A DNA stretch of 64,000 nt from Muscardinus avellanarius (GCA_963383645.1 OY726557.1:125528895-125592894), one strand, 5' to 3'; positions 11,905 to 23,888 are shown, numbered from the stretch's first letter. Notes: generated by a model not told the origin, from the letters alone. A program made the numbers and translations.

Positions 11905-12075
11905 CTCAGCCCAGGCTTGAGAATCAGGAGGTGAGGGTGGTGTTTTAAAACTACCTGGGTCTGAGCCCTACTCTAGACCACTGCATAAAAATACTTGGGA
12001 AGGGGGCCAGGTGCTGCTTAAATTAAGCTTCCCAAATGTTCTGATGTGTTGCCAGGTTGAAGACTACTAAGCTCT
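11905..12075 (+). mobile_element. hAT MITE (MER5-related), diverged
   Basis: GGCTTGAGAATCAGGAGG, AAAACTACCTGGGTCTGAGC and GTTCTGATGTGTTGCCAGG keep the order of a MER5-class element. Confidence 0.5.
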
Positions 12076-12079
12076 TCCT

Positions 12080-13320
12080 TTATAAGCACTTCTGTTTGGA
12101 GGAAGTGGCCATCTCATGGTCACACAGGCAGCACCGGTGACTTGTCTCTGATTCTTACACTAGGATGGTGCTTTTCCAGGTCCACACAATCCTCTGGTCC
12201 TGCAGAGCGCCTAGGAGTGGGATTGCAGCTTCCTTTTCTGTTTTGCATAGTTTACTTGCTAGTTTGTAACCCCTCACTTCCTCCAAACCATGCCTCCTCT
12301 AAGGAGATGCTCCCTGGCCACTAGCTCTTCTGAATTCTTGTGACACCGCCTATCCATAGCCCTGCAATGCAACGTGTTTTGGACGTGGCATCAGCACTGA
12401 CTGGGAGACTGAGAGATGGCTTGCTTTTTCTCAATCCAGAACTTGAATTAGCATCAGTGTGTGTTGTTTAAGATACATGGTCTATTGGGTTCCTTTGTAT
12501 AGGTTCTGTCTCAGCATTAAAATCGTCTCTTCCTGAGAGAGGGGACTGTATCCTAGGTGTCTTGCATGCATGTAACCACATAAAACAGCTCAAGGCACAG
12601 GGTAGATGTCTTCACTTTTTTGTTGACCTGAAACCACTGCTCTCAATTGGCTGGGGTACAGACTTCTCAGGGATATGGACGCAGAGTCAGGAAACCCTCA
12701 GCTTCTCAAGCCAAGCCCATGGCAGACTGGGGCCCTATTGGGCAAGGGAAATCTCCTGGCATGAGCCTGTCTCCAGGAAACAGCAGAGGAAATGAACCCC
12801 ATCCCCCATGGCTGGCTGTGTACCAGGCCAATGGCGGGTGGCTGTTCCCTTTCTACCTGGCCACTGACCCCCTCCCCTATGATTGAAACAGATAATGCAA
12901 CTTTGACCTTCTTGGTCTCCCTTTCTCCTAAATGGAAATGACAGTATCTGCTGCAGCAACCTCCTGTGGTTGCTTACAACCTGGGGCACTTGGAAAGCAT
13001 TCGGTATGACGCTTTGAACAAGGGTTGAGTAAGCCCACAGATGTGAAAGCATTTAGCTACTTCTAGTCTCCTTAACGCATGAGGTTATTTTCTTCTTTAT
13101 CCCGCTCCCATTTTTTGGATGAGCAAACTGAGTCTTTGTTCTCAGTCCTGAGCTTTCATGTTCTGGGTCAGATTTGGGCAGAAGGTGGTGCTTCTGATGT
13201 GGCTGACTCAGTCTTTAGAAAGAAGGGCGTGCTCATTTAGGAGCAGAGAAGAGGCCACCCAGGCCAGAGCAGGGAGTTAGCCTGGCCGGGTCCTAACAGA
13301 AGCAGGGATGAAGGTGGGAC
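12080..13320. other. Single-copy DNA, no gene seen
   Basis: Possible faint MIR remnants near 12900 and 13100. Nothing else supported. Confidence 0.45.
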
Positions 13321-13329
13321 AGAAGACCA

Positions 13330-13560
13330 GAGCCTTAAATCACTTCCCTAAAACAATCACTGTTCACCAATAGCATATCACTCCGTGCTCATTAAATGTG
13401 TAAGCACCTTCACCGGAGGCCTGTGCCGTCTGGATGCTTTATTCTTTGCCCAATAACCGTTAATCAGCCCACAGCAGCAGCAGAAGCCCTGTGAGAGCTG
13501 GGTCTTGCCTGGCAACCACAATCTGTTCCTATTTCATCTTAAAAAGAAAATGGATAGGAT
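13330..13560. promoter_or_regulatory. Conserved-looking noncoding island
   Basis: Repeat-free, with CTCATTAAATG, CCAATAACCGTTAATCAG and TTGCCTGGCAACC, the last an imperfect RFX-like half pair. No coding signal seen. Confidence 0.15.
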
Positions 13561-13614
13561 GTTGTGTTTCTCCCCCACCCTTAGCATGAAAGAGTAGAGG
13601 ATCAGAGCTCTGGC

Positions 13615-13659
13615 CCAACCCCCACCCCACCCCCACCCCACCCCCACCCCACCCCCACC
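13615..13659 (-). repeat. G-quadruplex-prone (CCCCACCCCCA)n minisatellite
   Basis: On the minus strand there are at least eight runs of four or five G separated by single T, in about 45 nt. Confidence 0.88.
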
Positions 13660-14159
13660 TCTTGATGAAAAATTAACCAGCCGTGCAGAGTGAATGAATC
13701 TCTAAAGGGGACTGAGGTCTCTGATGTGAGCTGGGTTTGGTTCTGGGAGCTCCAAAAATCCTCCTGGTCGTTAATTCTCCAGCCCCTGGATCCTTGGCGC
13801 AGCCGCGACAGGTGTGTGCAGCATGCTAATTGGCCACCCCTCCCGCAGCCAGCTGTGCCCAGCAACTGGTGGAGCCGGGCAGCCCTGGTCGGCTCGTGGT
13901 ATGATGCAAGTCCTGATATGCTTTAGAGGAAAGGGTGTAGCCTGGAGCACATTTCTCGTTTGCTTCTCTCTCCATCTACCCTGAAGGCAGAGTCTGGGTC
14001 TTATTTGCAACTGAAGCCTGGTGCCCAAAAGAGATGGACACAGCAGTGACTGTACCAGATGATTGAATAAATGAGTGAGTGAGCGAATGAGGGCTCGGCC
14101 ACCAGCCAAGAGTACTCCACAGGCTCGTCTCAGTCTCTGGGACCCTGTTCATTCATTCA

Positions 14160-14335
14160 TCTGGGCGAGAGGCATTCATTAAGTAGCACAGTTCATTCAT
14201 TCTTTATTCTCACTTAGATGTGAATACAGCAAACACTAGAGCTGGGCATGCAGAGAAAAAGTGCTCATTCTCTGCCCTCGAGGTGCTCACAGTGTGATGG
14301 GGAAACAGGTCGGGAGCCTGAAAACGAGAAGCAGG
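14160..14335 (+). repeat. L2 fragment
   Basis: TCTGCCCTCGAGGTGCTCAC plus upstream attenuated L2 sequence. Confidence 0.5.
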
Positions 14336-14949
14336 TGTTATTAGCATCGGGAGTGAGTTCCGGGGGCCCTTGGGAACCAGAGGAGGGCAGGAGGCAGAGC
14401 AGGACACAGCAGAGGGATGATGGTGCCACACCTGAGATGAGCCCAGAAGGGTAGGAGTTAGCCAAGAGATGAGAGAAGGGTATTACTGGCAGAGCGAGCT
14501 GAGGCAGGCATGGGACCGTCCTGCCACCGCCTGCTTCTCTACTTTCTTCCCACTCAAATGGTCCTAATTTGCTCAGCCTGGCTCTGGCAGGATGATTGAT
14601 ACAGCAGAGAGAACTAGGAATGGGGCCAGAGATTTAGATCCGGTGTCACCAGCTCTCTGGGCTCACCATTGAAGGCACACAGATGGACCCTATGGTTCGC
14701 TGCCCCAAGGTGTGGGTTTATTATAGTGGACCCCTTTCAGGAGCTAGTTGAGTGCATTGGGGTACAGCATGACAGCTCCCCCACCAATGACACTTTCCTC
14801 TCATGCCCTCAGCTCGGGACTAGTTCTTTCTTCCCATTCCATTGGCCCCAACTGTGCTATGGGCCCCCAGGCAAAGATGCACAGAATTCTGTCTCCTGAG
14901 CAGGGACTGAGTCATCCTCTTAAATCTTAGGTTACCAATTGCAGAAAAC

Positions 14950-15825
14950 AAGTTGGTAGATTCTAAAAAATAAATTAAATAAATACAGTATTACTACCTA
15001 AGCCAGCAATTCCACTCCTACATATAAACACTCCAAAGAATGAAAACAGGGACTCAAACACGTATTTGTACACCCATATTCACAACCACATTATTCACAT
15101 TAGCTAAAGAGAAGAAATAACCCAAGTGTTTATCAAGTGATGAGTAGATGAACGAGATGTGGTCTCTCCACACGATGAAACATGTTCTACCATAAGGAGG
15201 AATAAAGTTCTCACACGTGAGACAGCAGGGATGATCCCTAGAAGCATTACACTAAGTGAAATAAACCAGGCAAAGGGGACAAAATGTCATATGATTCCCC
15301 TTTATGAAATGTTTAGAATAGACAATTTATGAAGAAGGAAGTACATTAGGGTTATCAAGAGCAGAGGGAAGCAATGGGGAGTGGCTATTTACAGCCACTA
15401 TTTAAAGGCTATTTAAAGACAGCCAGGCGTGGTGGCGCACACTTGTGATCCCAGCATTCCGGAGGCTGAGACCGGAGGATCGCGGTTCGCGGACAGCCTC
15501 AGCTACTTAGGAGGCCCTCTGCAACTCAGTGAGACCCGGTTTCAAAATAAAGAATACAAAATAGGGCGGGGGGGGGTAGCTTGGAGGTCAAATGCCCTTG
15601 GGTTCCATCCCTAGACCTGCAATAAATAAATAAGTAAATAAATAAATAATAAAAGATACAAGAGTTTCTGTTTGGGGTGATGGGGAAAGTTTTAGGAACT
15701 GATAGTGGTGAAGTTTGCACAACAGCATGAATAATCATGCTACTCAATGGTACGCTTAAAATTGGTTCAGATGATATATTTTAAGTGATGTCTATGTTAA
15801 CACGATTTTAAAACATTCTCTACTG
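14950..15825 (+). mobile_element. L1 3' end (L1M-like), split by a SINE
   Basis: Features of old mammalian L1 3' sequence: GCAATTCCACTCCTA, TTCACATTAGCTAAAG, then after the SINE GTTTGGGGTGATGGGGAAAG and GTACGCTTAAAATTGGTTC. No usable ORF2 remains. Confidence 0.75.
15421..15652 (+). repeat. B1-dID/MEN-type SINE inserted in an L1 3' UTR
   Basis: Near-consensus dimer from AGCCAGGCGTGGTGGCGCAC to a (TAAA)n tail. L1 sequence continues on both sides. Confidence 0.88.
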
Positions 15826-16380
15826 GCTCTTGCAGAACACCCAGCAGTCAGAACCTCACCCGAGAGCCCCTCTCTGCCTGTCTCCCCAGCTAGCTTTGCT
15901 CCCCCCTTAGGACTTCTCTCAACATTGAGTTCTGCCAGGCTGGTATGATGTTTCATTTTTGTTTTTATTTCCTGCGTCTGCATCTGCTACCACCAGAATC
16001 TATTATTGCTCTCTGGGGCTCGTGCCCCTGACAGCGATTATTTGTACATGTAAATCAGAGAGCCAGGGACAAAGCTTTAATGACAGGCTCCTCGGAAGTG
16101 ACAGCAGCAGCCACAGGAATCGAGCAGCACCAGCCCCCTGGAGGGCGACCCTTGGGGGGTGGCAGCCCTCCAGGGTGGGAGGGCGAAAGGGCTGAGCCTG
16201 GCTGGTTCAAATTCAAGGACTTCTTTCTGGAAATGATGCTGGTTCTGGGTTCTGGGGGCAGCAGGGCAGATGGGATTCATGGCGAATTCTCAGTGAGCAT
16301 TCAGGTTAGGAGGATGAAACTTGGCATGTGTGGGAAAGCAGCGTTCGTTCATGTCTCCCTCCCCCGGTTTCAATCCCCAG

Positions 16381-16490
16381 TATAAATAAATAAATAAGAA
16401 AAATAGAAGCAATATATATACAGCATACACACATACATATATTTTTCTTACCTATATGATATGTGTATGTATATATACATATATAATTTT
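16381..16490. repeat. (TAAA)n and AT-rich low-complexity stretch
   Basis: The end of an ID-like 3' terminus (CAATCCCCAGTATAAATAAA, 16371-16390) runs into TATATA/CATACA repeats. Confidence 0.7.
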
Positions 16491-16815
16491 GTACTGATTA
16501 AGTTCTTTGCCATATGCTTTTAATTGCCTAATCACAAAAATAAAATTTATTTTATTTTGCAACGCCATGTGTTATAAACAGATAAGTGGAGGGCTGGTGG
16601 GCAATTGAGTGACACTGAGCTCTCCTCCACCTCCCCCTGGCTTCTCCCGGTGAGCAGTTTTTAGGAGATGGGCGATACAGAGAGAGGGTCTTCTGTCCCT
16701 GGGTGCTAAGCCACGTGCTGGGTGTCACTTGAGTCTCTTGGAGAGATCTTCCTTTACCCCCAGTCCTTGTTTCTTGGACAAACACCTGGGTCTTGCACTT
16801 GGCAGCTTCTCTTAC

Positions 16816-17063
16816 CTGCTGGGCATCTGTGATATTATTGTTCAAGACTCCCCAGAAAACACCCTTGCCTGTCTTTTGGAAATCTTTAAGCCCTGGAAAG
16901 ACTGTGCTCTCTTGAATAGTTGACCTTCTGTGAAACTCCTTTGTGTCTGAGTAGTTGAAGTCTTTCACACGCAGTGCTGGGGAAGCCCAGCATCTCCTGT
17001 CTTTTACATCTTCCTCAAATGTCTTCAAGATGGCTGTGGATATTATCTTTAATCTCATTTCCC
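16816..17063 (-). CDS. Candidate internal coding exon of an unidentified gene
   Basis: On the minus strand a good acceptor, TTTTTTTCCTCCTCTAATCAATGCCAG, precedes position 17063 in two parts: a T/C-rich run, then CTAAT and the AG. A strong donor (CAG then GTAAGAG) follows position 16816. Between them lie 248 nt with one frame fully open: two bases completing a split codon, then 82 codons, so intron phases 1 and 0. The product starts GEMRLKIISTAILKTF and ends VFWGVLNNNITDAQQ. It is mixed in composition, not low complexity, and the exon contains no repeat that I recognise. The frame runs past the donor, as expected by chance. I found no partner exon and no homologue that I recognise, so the gene, its function and its reality are open. 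A chance open frame with chance splice sites is the main alternative. Confidence 0.28.
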
Positions 17064-17089
17064 CTGGCATTGATTAGAGGAGGAAAAAA

Positions 17090-17345
17090 ATCAGAATGCT
17101 TCAGAATATTTTGAGCTGTGGAAAAGTGTGTGTTAGGAAGGAAGCTGTCTCCTCAGCTGAACTGTAGATCACTGCCACTAATGTTGTAATAATATTTTTC
17201 TTAAAGCACAAAGCTTCCTAACGTCCCTATCCTCCTTAATTTGTAATTTCAAACAATTATTTTCATGCTAACTAGAGGAAATTAAACACATTAAACACAA
17301 ATACAAGTGATTCCTGCTTGAAGTTGTTTTGAATATTCCTGTTAA
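17090..17345. promoter_or_regulatory. Conserved-looking AT-rich island beside the candidate exon
   Basis: Repeat-free sequence with AATTTGTAATTTC, CAATTATTTTCATGCTAAC and paired ATTAAACACA repeats at about 17280-17300. It lies just upstream of the candidate minus-strand exon, so it would be intronic if that exon is real. Confidence 0.18.
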
Positions 17346-17474
17346 GAAACTAGTTGTTACCTATATTCACTGCTGTGAGAGCTGAGGGACTCTTGTCTTT
17401 GGGCTCACCAGTCAACTGTGGGATACCCAAAGCCTGTAATAAGCTCCTGATCTTTTTCATGTTGTTGTTTTGGT

Positions 17475-17616
17475 GGCTTTTTGCTTTTGTTTTTGTTTTG
17501 AGATGTGGTCTTATATCTTGCCTAGGCAGGTCTTGAACTCCCGGGCTTGAGTGATCCCTTGGTTTCAGCCTCCTGAGTAGCGGGGATTACAGGCACAGGC
17601 CACTCGGCCTGACTTA
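17475..17616 (-). repeat. B1/7SL-like SINE monomer, old
   Basis: Antisense monomer with GGTCTTGAACTCCCGGGCTT and CCTCCTGAGTAGCGGGGATT. No ID half is attached. Confidence 0.7.
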
Positions 17617-17721
17617 ACCCTGATCATAAATATAGAGCTTTTGATCAACAGGAGCAAGGCCAAAAGGTGAAACTGGAAGACATGCTATAGCCAGGTGGTC
17701 AGCAGGGGATACAGAAAAGAA

Positions 17722-17862
17722 CCAGCTTTCGAGGCTGAGACAGGAGGAGTGCAGGTTTGAGACCAGCCTCAGCAACTTAGTGAAACCCTGCTTCAAAATA
17801 AAAAATAAAATAAGACTGGGGGTCTAGCTCAGAAGTAGTACCCCAGTACAAAAAAAAAAAAA
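17722..17862 (+). repeat. 5'-truncated B1-dID/MEN-type SINE
   Basis: Starts inside the B1 half (GAGGCTGAGACAGGAGG). The ID half is shortened and ends GTACCCCAGTAC plus an A tail. Confidence 0.75.
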
Positions 17863-18394
17863 AGACAAAAGAATCAAGAATCAACTTGCATATGAAAAGG
17901 AAGAAATCAGTGCTGAGTGGAGAAGTGGGGAGAAGTTTAGTTTGGTGGAGTGAGGAGCTCTGGGATCTGGGCCACCAAGGTGCAGGGAGACAGCATGGAG
18001 AGGAGCACTCTGGGATCGAGCAGAGGACCAGGTGTCGGCTCTCCACAGAGGCATGATAAATGTGCACACAGGACAAGGTGTGATGAGATGGGAAGGGTGT
18101 GGTTTGACCTTAGAAAGGGCCCGAGCAATCCCCTGGTCTGGGGCTTACCAGCCCTGGACTTCCAGGCTGTCTCTCTTACTGAGAATCAACCCCTTCATCT
18201 GCAAAATGAACAGGTCCAAGTCTACTGCACAGGCTGTCATGGGGATGATGGGATAAGTACTGGCACATGCTAGATGCCCAATGGTAGCCGCTCCCTCCAC
18301 CATCCACCATGAGCATAGAATTGGTGCCCCCTAAGAGTGAGGAATGGGATGGGATTATGGGAAAAGAAGAGCCTGGGTTGAGGAACTCTGTCTC

Positions 18395-18545
18395 ATCGTG
18401 TATGAGAACCCACTTACAGAGTTTTGTGTTTTTGAGCAGAGAAGTGAAATTGGAAAGGACGTGTTTTAGTCCGATCAATCTGATGATGGCCTTTAGAAAG
18501 ACAGCAAAGCCGGAGGCAGGGCCGTGTGCTGCAGATGTTTAGTCA
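18395..18545 (+). repeat. L2 3' fragment
   Basis: GCAGAGAAGTGAAATTGGAA ... GATCAATCTGATGATGGCC resembles the L2 3' ORF region. Confidence 0.45.
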
Positions 18546-19215
18546 TAAGATATAAAGAACAAGCCACAGATGAATCTAGGGCTTGGAGCCAGAGTCTGAC
18601 AACCAGGATGCCCTTCCAAATGAGCGAGGCGGAGTGAGAAATTGATGGTGGGAGAAGGGAGCACAGCTTAAACACAGGGGACAGCTGACATCGAAGGGAA
18701 TGTCCAGCAGGTATGAAGGTCCATGGAAGTGTGGTTAGCTCTAGAGATAGACTTGAGAGTCAAACGTTCGTGGATCAGATCTGTATGTATGAAGGCGAGT
18801 GCGTGCTTGTGTGTGTGCACATGTGGGTGTGTGTGGAGTCCGCGTGTGTGCATATGCTTAGCTCTCAGCTGGAGAGCAGAGGGAGGGCTTGGAAGTGGCC
18901 TTCGGTGGACGCCAGCGCTTGGAGGACACGGACAGTGAGCTGGAGGACACAGCAGGAAAGGAGAGGAGGGCAGTGGCAGGAAGGCTTTGGGAGGGGTCAC
19001 AGAGAACAGGGCAGATGCCAGTGTCAGCTGTGATGGTGAGACAAAGGACGACAAGGTCCGAGACAAGGTCCCTGGATTTGGCAAGAAGGTGGCCTTGGAA
19101 GAGGACAGTTTCAGAGCCTGAGCCAACATGGAATTGCCCCTTTCCTAACTACTCTACTTCTTGCTCCCCCTCCTCCTCCCCCCCCTCTTCTCCTCCTCCT
19201 TCTCCTCCTCCTCCA

Positions 19216-19288
19216 TGCTGGGGGTGGAACCCAGGCCCTCACACATGCTGAGCACGTGCTCTACCACTGAGCCACACCCCAGCCCTTC
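19216..19288 (-). repeat. Free-standing ID element
   Basis: Antisense tRNA-derived ID monomer, GCTGGGGGTGGAACCCAGGC to CACTGAGCCACACCCCAGCC. The (TCC)n run at 19164-19213 sits where its tail would be. Confidence 0.75.
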
Positions 19289-19990
19289 TGTCTGCAGGGT
19301 GTTGGCACTTGGCTCTTGGTTTATGCTTTCTCAGATGGCTATCTTCTGTTCTTCCCTCATTATGCGCCATGAGTTGTTCTCCCTGCCCGATGGATGTGTT
19401 TAGCAGCGCTGAGAATGTTCTTTTGTTCTCTCTCTCCACCCAGCACATGGAAGGGAGATTTGGCCGTCTCTGTAAAGGGCAAATCCATGCTTCCAGGTGT
19501 GCAGGTCCAATCTGATCCATCGGGGTCATCCTTGCTCTTCCTCTCACGCTCTGTGCCGCGCCCACATCTTCAGAAACTCACCAGAGACTTCTCTCTCCCA
19601 CCCCACCCCCACCGGATCCACCTGGGTCGCTGCAGCAGCCTCCTGACCTTGCGCCTGCCTCTGCCTAGTCCCTCTCCAGTCTGTTCTCAACACAGCTGCC
19701 AGTCTCCATTTAAACTGACAGTCAGATCTTGTCACTGCCCGGCTCAGAAGCCCCTAAGCGCTTTCCATTTATCAGAGCAGACGTTCAAAGCCCCACACCC
19801 CCAACCCGTGGCCACTGTCCCTCACCTCACTGAGCCGGATTCCTGACAGTCTCATCTCGTTCTGCTCGCCTTGATGTGCCCGCCTTGAACACACCTCCTC
19901 CAGGGGCCCTCTCAGGTCACTTCAATTCCCTGCTCAGTTCTCCTCTAACCAAGGAGAGCCCGTGTCTTCTATGAAAGGCACGGTCTTCCT

Positions 19991-20316
19991 AGCTGGGCAC
20001 GGTGCAACATGCTTATAATCCCAGTACTTGGGAGGCTGAGTCAGGAGAAGCACAGTTTCCAGGTTAGCCTCAGCAACTTAGTGAGACCCTGTTTGAAAAT
20101 ATAAAATTGACCCAGATGTGGTAGCACATGCTTGTAATCCCAGCATTTGGGAGGCTGAGACAGGAGGATGTCAGTTCAAAGACAGCCTCAGTTACTTAGT
20201 GAAGCCCTTTGCAACTCAGTGACACCCTGTTTTAAAATAAAGAATTAAAAAAAATAGGGCTGGGGGTGTAGCTCAGAAACAGAATGACCTTAGGTTCAAT
20301 CCCCAGTACCACCAAA
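19991..20316 (+). repeat. Three-unit SINE: B1-like, B1-like, ID-like
   Basis: A B1-like unit (19991-20108, ending GTTTGAAAATATAAAATTGA) is followed directly by a full B1-dID dimer (20109-20316). No second ID half follows, so simple nesting does not explain it. Confidence 0.8.
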
Positions 20317-20474
20317 ACAAACTAAAAATTAAAAGTGAGCCTTTTCTCTTCCCTGAATCCTAGCACTTTCTTTTTTCTCGCTTGCTTTTTCCATGCCTTT
20401 TCTCTGTACCTGGCATATTGTACATACCTATTTATTATCTACCTCACCCAAGTGTGTCCTGTGGAGACAGGGAA

Positions 20475-20565
20475 ATTGTTTAATTTGCTGCTTTGAACTC
20501 AGTGCCTAGGACAGTGTCTGGCACATAGTAGGTGGTTAATAAACATGAGCCGAGTGAAAGAGATG
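20475..20565 (+). repeat. MIR 3' part
   Basis: AGTGTCTGGCACATAGTAGG and TTAATAAACATGAGCC. Confidence 0.65.
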
Positions 20566-20639
20566 GGAAACTAGCATGAAAAAGTGATAAGCTGTGCCTT
20601 AAGCATTTTCATGTCTGTTATATTATTTACTCCTCAAGA

Positions 20640-21243
20640 CGGTCCTTAGGGCACAGACGTCTCTTGGTATCTGCAGGGAACTGGTGCCGGGACCTCCCTT
20701 GGATACCGACATTAGTGGATGCTCAAGTCCCTCATGTAAAATGGTGTAGCATTTGCATATAACCTACACACATCCTCCAGTATACTTTAAACCATCTCCA
20801 GATGACTCACGGTAGCTAATACAATGTAAATGCTATGTAAATAGTTGTTATGCTGTATTGTTTAGGGAATAATGACAAGAAAAAGTCTGTACATGTTCAG
20901 TGCAGAAGCAACCATCACAACCATCAGCCATGGCAGGCCTCACTACACACTACATGTCGGCAGCAACGGAACCTCTTTAACCTGGCGCTGGGCAGAAATC
21001 CCAGTACTTGGTAGGCTGAGACAAGAGGATTGCAACTTCTAGGCCAGCCCCGGCAACTTCCAGAGACCCTGTTTCAAAGTAAAATAAAATAAAATGGGGC
21101 TGGAGGTGAAGCTTAGTAGTAGAACGTCTCTGGGTCCAATCCTCGGTACCACAGATAAAAATAAAAGCACTGTAACATTTTCTATCTCAGGTTAATTGAA
21201 TCTGTGAGTACAAACCCCTGGATATGGAGGGCTGGCTGTATTA
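20640..21243 (+). mobile_element. Tigger/MER2-like DNA transposon fragment, split by a SINE
   Basis: Left part carries GGATGCTCAAGTCCCTCATG, TTTGCATATAACCTACACAC, TAAATAGTTGTTATGCTGTA and GGGAATAATGACAAG. The right end, GGATATGGAGGGCTGGCTGT, is the opposite terminus. Nonautonomous and diverged. Confidence 0.8.
20980..21168 (+). repeat. B1-dID/MEN-type SINE inserted in a Tigger element
   Basis: Dimer with linker AAAGTAAAATAAAATAAAAT and ID end CCAATCCTCGGTACCACAG. DNA-transposon sequence flanks it on both sides. Confidence 0.8.
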
Positions 21244-21384
21244 TGCTTCCCATTATATAGATGAGGAACCAGATAAATAGAGCTACAGATCAGTATTATT
21301 TATTTAAGCTGATGGTTCAAAATGGAGGTAGAATTCAGGGAGAGAGTAGATCATTTAGCGTCAATTTGTTCTCATTAATTAATT

Positions 21385-21545
21385 CATTTATCCAGAGACT
21401 ATTTATTAAGCACCCGTGTATGCCTGTCCCTCTGCTAGTTTCTGGGAGTCTAAAATGGAATAGGGAGCAATTCTTGCTCTCCAGTCTAATAGCAACAGCC
21501 ATTTAAGCAAAAGCTTAGTGAAATGTGAGAAGTGCCCTAATAGAG
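21385..21545 (+). repeat. L2 fragment
   Basis: CTATTTATTAAGCACCCGTG and TTCTTGCTCTCCAGTCTAAT. Confidence 0.6.
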
Positions 21546-21565
21546 ACAGGACCTCATCATTCAGA

Positions 21566-21655
21566 AGTCCTGAGTGGGGGTGTAGCCTCAGTGGTGCGGC
21601 ACTTGTCTATCATGCATCAAGCCCTGAGTCCCATCCCTTGCACTGAACAAAAAAA
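21566..21655 (+). repeat. Free-standing ID element
   Basis: GTGGGGGTGTAGCCTCAGTG to CCCTTGCACTG plus an A-rich tail. The middle segment resembling the tRNA anticodon arm is kept, unlike the ID half of the dimers. Diverged A and B boxes make tRNA function unlikely. Confidence 0.75.
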
Positions 21656-23094
21656 GAGAGTCAGAGAAGCCTCCTTGGACTGGAGGCAGAGAAGCAGAGC
21701 ACCCTGCTGAGCAGCAAATCAATGCAATGCATCCAAGACAAGTTGCTGTGTCTGGAAGGATAAAGATGAAGCCCTGGAGCTTGGCACGCCGGGCTTCGCC
21801 AGCTTCATCTATGGCCATCTTTTTTTAAATAAAAAATACAAACTTACTATTTCTTGCTACACAACGCTGTTTCCTGCCCTTCCAATGCTATTTCCTTTGC
21901 CTGGAACGTTCTCTCCGTTCTCCACCTATCATAATTCGATGAAGTTCAGCCGGGAACCCCACTTAACCTCCCTGTAGATCAGCTCGCTGCCACATTGCCA
22001 CGACTCCCTGCCAACCCTAACCCCTCTGCAGTTAGATACCCTTGGTCACCTTTGTTTCTGCTGGTGTGTGTTAGGCCGCGGGACCTACCACATCGTGGAT
22101 GCAAGGCATCCGATTACTGGAGAGGAATGAGTCTGTGACAGAGGAAACAACAGGGCTTTTAGGGCTTGGGAAGACCCACAGAGAGGGAGGGCACTTGGTG
22201 GGCAGTCTTCAAGTGGAATGAATACATGAAGTGATGATTTCTCAGTACTCCTCAGCAGATGATGCTAAGGAGACAGGTGGAGGAGGACCTGGGATGGTGG
22301 AGGGATAGGCAGCAGCAGGCTTTGGGCATCGGACAATCTGGAGAAGCAGAGCATCCTGCTGAGTGAACAAGCCTTTGGGCCATCTTGTGCTTGAGTCTCT
22401 GGGGTCAGAGTACCTCGGGACCAGCAGATTGGTCACGGAGTGGTGGGTGCGTTAACATTACCCTCCCTGAACAGTGGGGCTGTCATATCACTCAGCCCAG
22501 GTGTGCACCCAAGTAGAGGGCTCTTCCTAAAACTGAGCTGAGCTCCAAAACCACAGCTGGAGGGTGACCCTGAGTCTAGGGTGGGTGCACCAGATATGTG
22601 GCTTCTTGTCCTGAGGTCCCTGACCTCCCTGGGAGCATGGGCAGGGCTGTGGGCAGGCGGGTTTCCAGCTCCCAAGCTTCAACACAGCACCAGTCACCCA
22701 ATAAACACTTAGACTGACTGAATGAATGAATGAAAGCAAACCGAGCTTCTGGGCTGTCTGAAGACACCAATCCTTGGTCTCAGATTATGGCTTCTGGCCT
22801 TTGATGTGTTCCCAGGGTCTCCTCAACCTATGTGGCATGGCTGGAGGTCAGGCTCCATTTACTCCTCAGACTCCGCCTGGCCATTGGCTGTCCTGCCAAA
22901 ATCCAAGAAACACGTTTCAGCTCTCCTGGGTCACATGCTAACCCCAGCCATAGCCAGAGGGTGCAACTCTGGTTGTTTATCTCCCCTTCTTGGGCACAAG
23001 ATGAGGGTGTCAGGTTCAGATCCCTCTCTGGGGAAATGGAGAACTGACCAAAGGCCAAGGAAGTTGTAAGTGGTGGTGGAAAACATGGCCCTGA

Positions 23095-23265
23095 CTAGAA
23101 ATCAGGATGAGTGAACTTGGACCCTGGCAACATCACTTGTTCATAACCTTGGGCGAGCCATATTTATTGATCAAATGCTGTTAATAATATCTGCCGTGTT
23201 GATCTTAAAGTATTTTCGGGAGCAACTAACTGATGTATATTTTGGCAAATGCCTCTGGCAGAAAT
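23095..23265 (+). repeat. MIR fragment
   Basis: AACCTTGGGCGAGCCATATT and TTAATAATATCTGCCGTGTT. Confidence 0.5.
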
Positions 23266-23761
23266 CTTGAGTTACTGATCTGGGGGCCTCTTTATTCCTC
23301 TACCTGGAGAGTGAGGAACTTCTTGCCTGGACACTCTGTTTCCCAGGCTCAGCTTCTGCATCAGAAGGGAAAGTAGAGTCCTCCAAAGCTGGGGAGCAGA
23401 CCTTGAGGGATCAAAACCAGCTGCTCTCCTCCCATCTCTCCGTTCATTTCTGAACCGTGCCCTCTGCCTTCCTCCTGACATTGTGGTGCTAAAGATGAAC
23501 TGGCCTTGTGTTTTTCCTCCCCAAGGCCCTACAGCCCTGAGATGGCCTTCCTCTGTCAGGGCCAACACTCAGTTATCCCTTCACTGACTGTCCAAGGGTG
23601 GAGGTACCATCCTCTGTTTCTGCCCTGGATGCTCTGCAGGGAGGCAAAAGAAGGCAGCTGGTAGCTGTGCTCTGCAGCTGTGAGGAGGAGGGCGTGGGGA
23701 CACAAAGGGGGCTGCGTCGAGCTGCTGATTGTGGAATGGCATCTGGAAGGAACAAAGCTGG

Positions 23762-23888
23762 CCAAGCAGAGCCCTGGGAACAGTGGCACAGGCCTGTGGT
23801 CCCAGTACTGGGGAGGCTGAGATAGGAGGATCAATTCCAGACCAGCCTCAGCAGTTTAGTGAGACAGTCAGCATATTTCAAAACAAAG

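Noticed and set aside
16131..16156. CTCF site (CCCCTGGAGGGCGA)
   Set aside because: At least two mismatches at conserved core positions; not strong enough to report.
21566..21655. A tRNA gene
   Set aside because: It is an ID SINE: tRNA-derived but unable to fold as a tRNA, with an A-rich tail.
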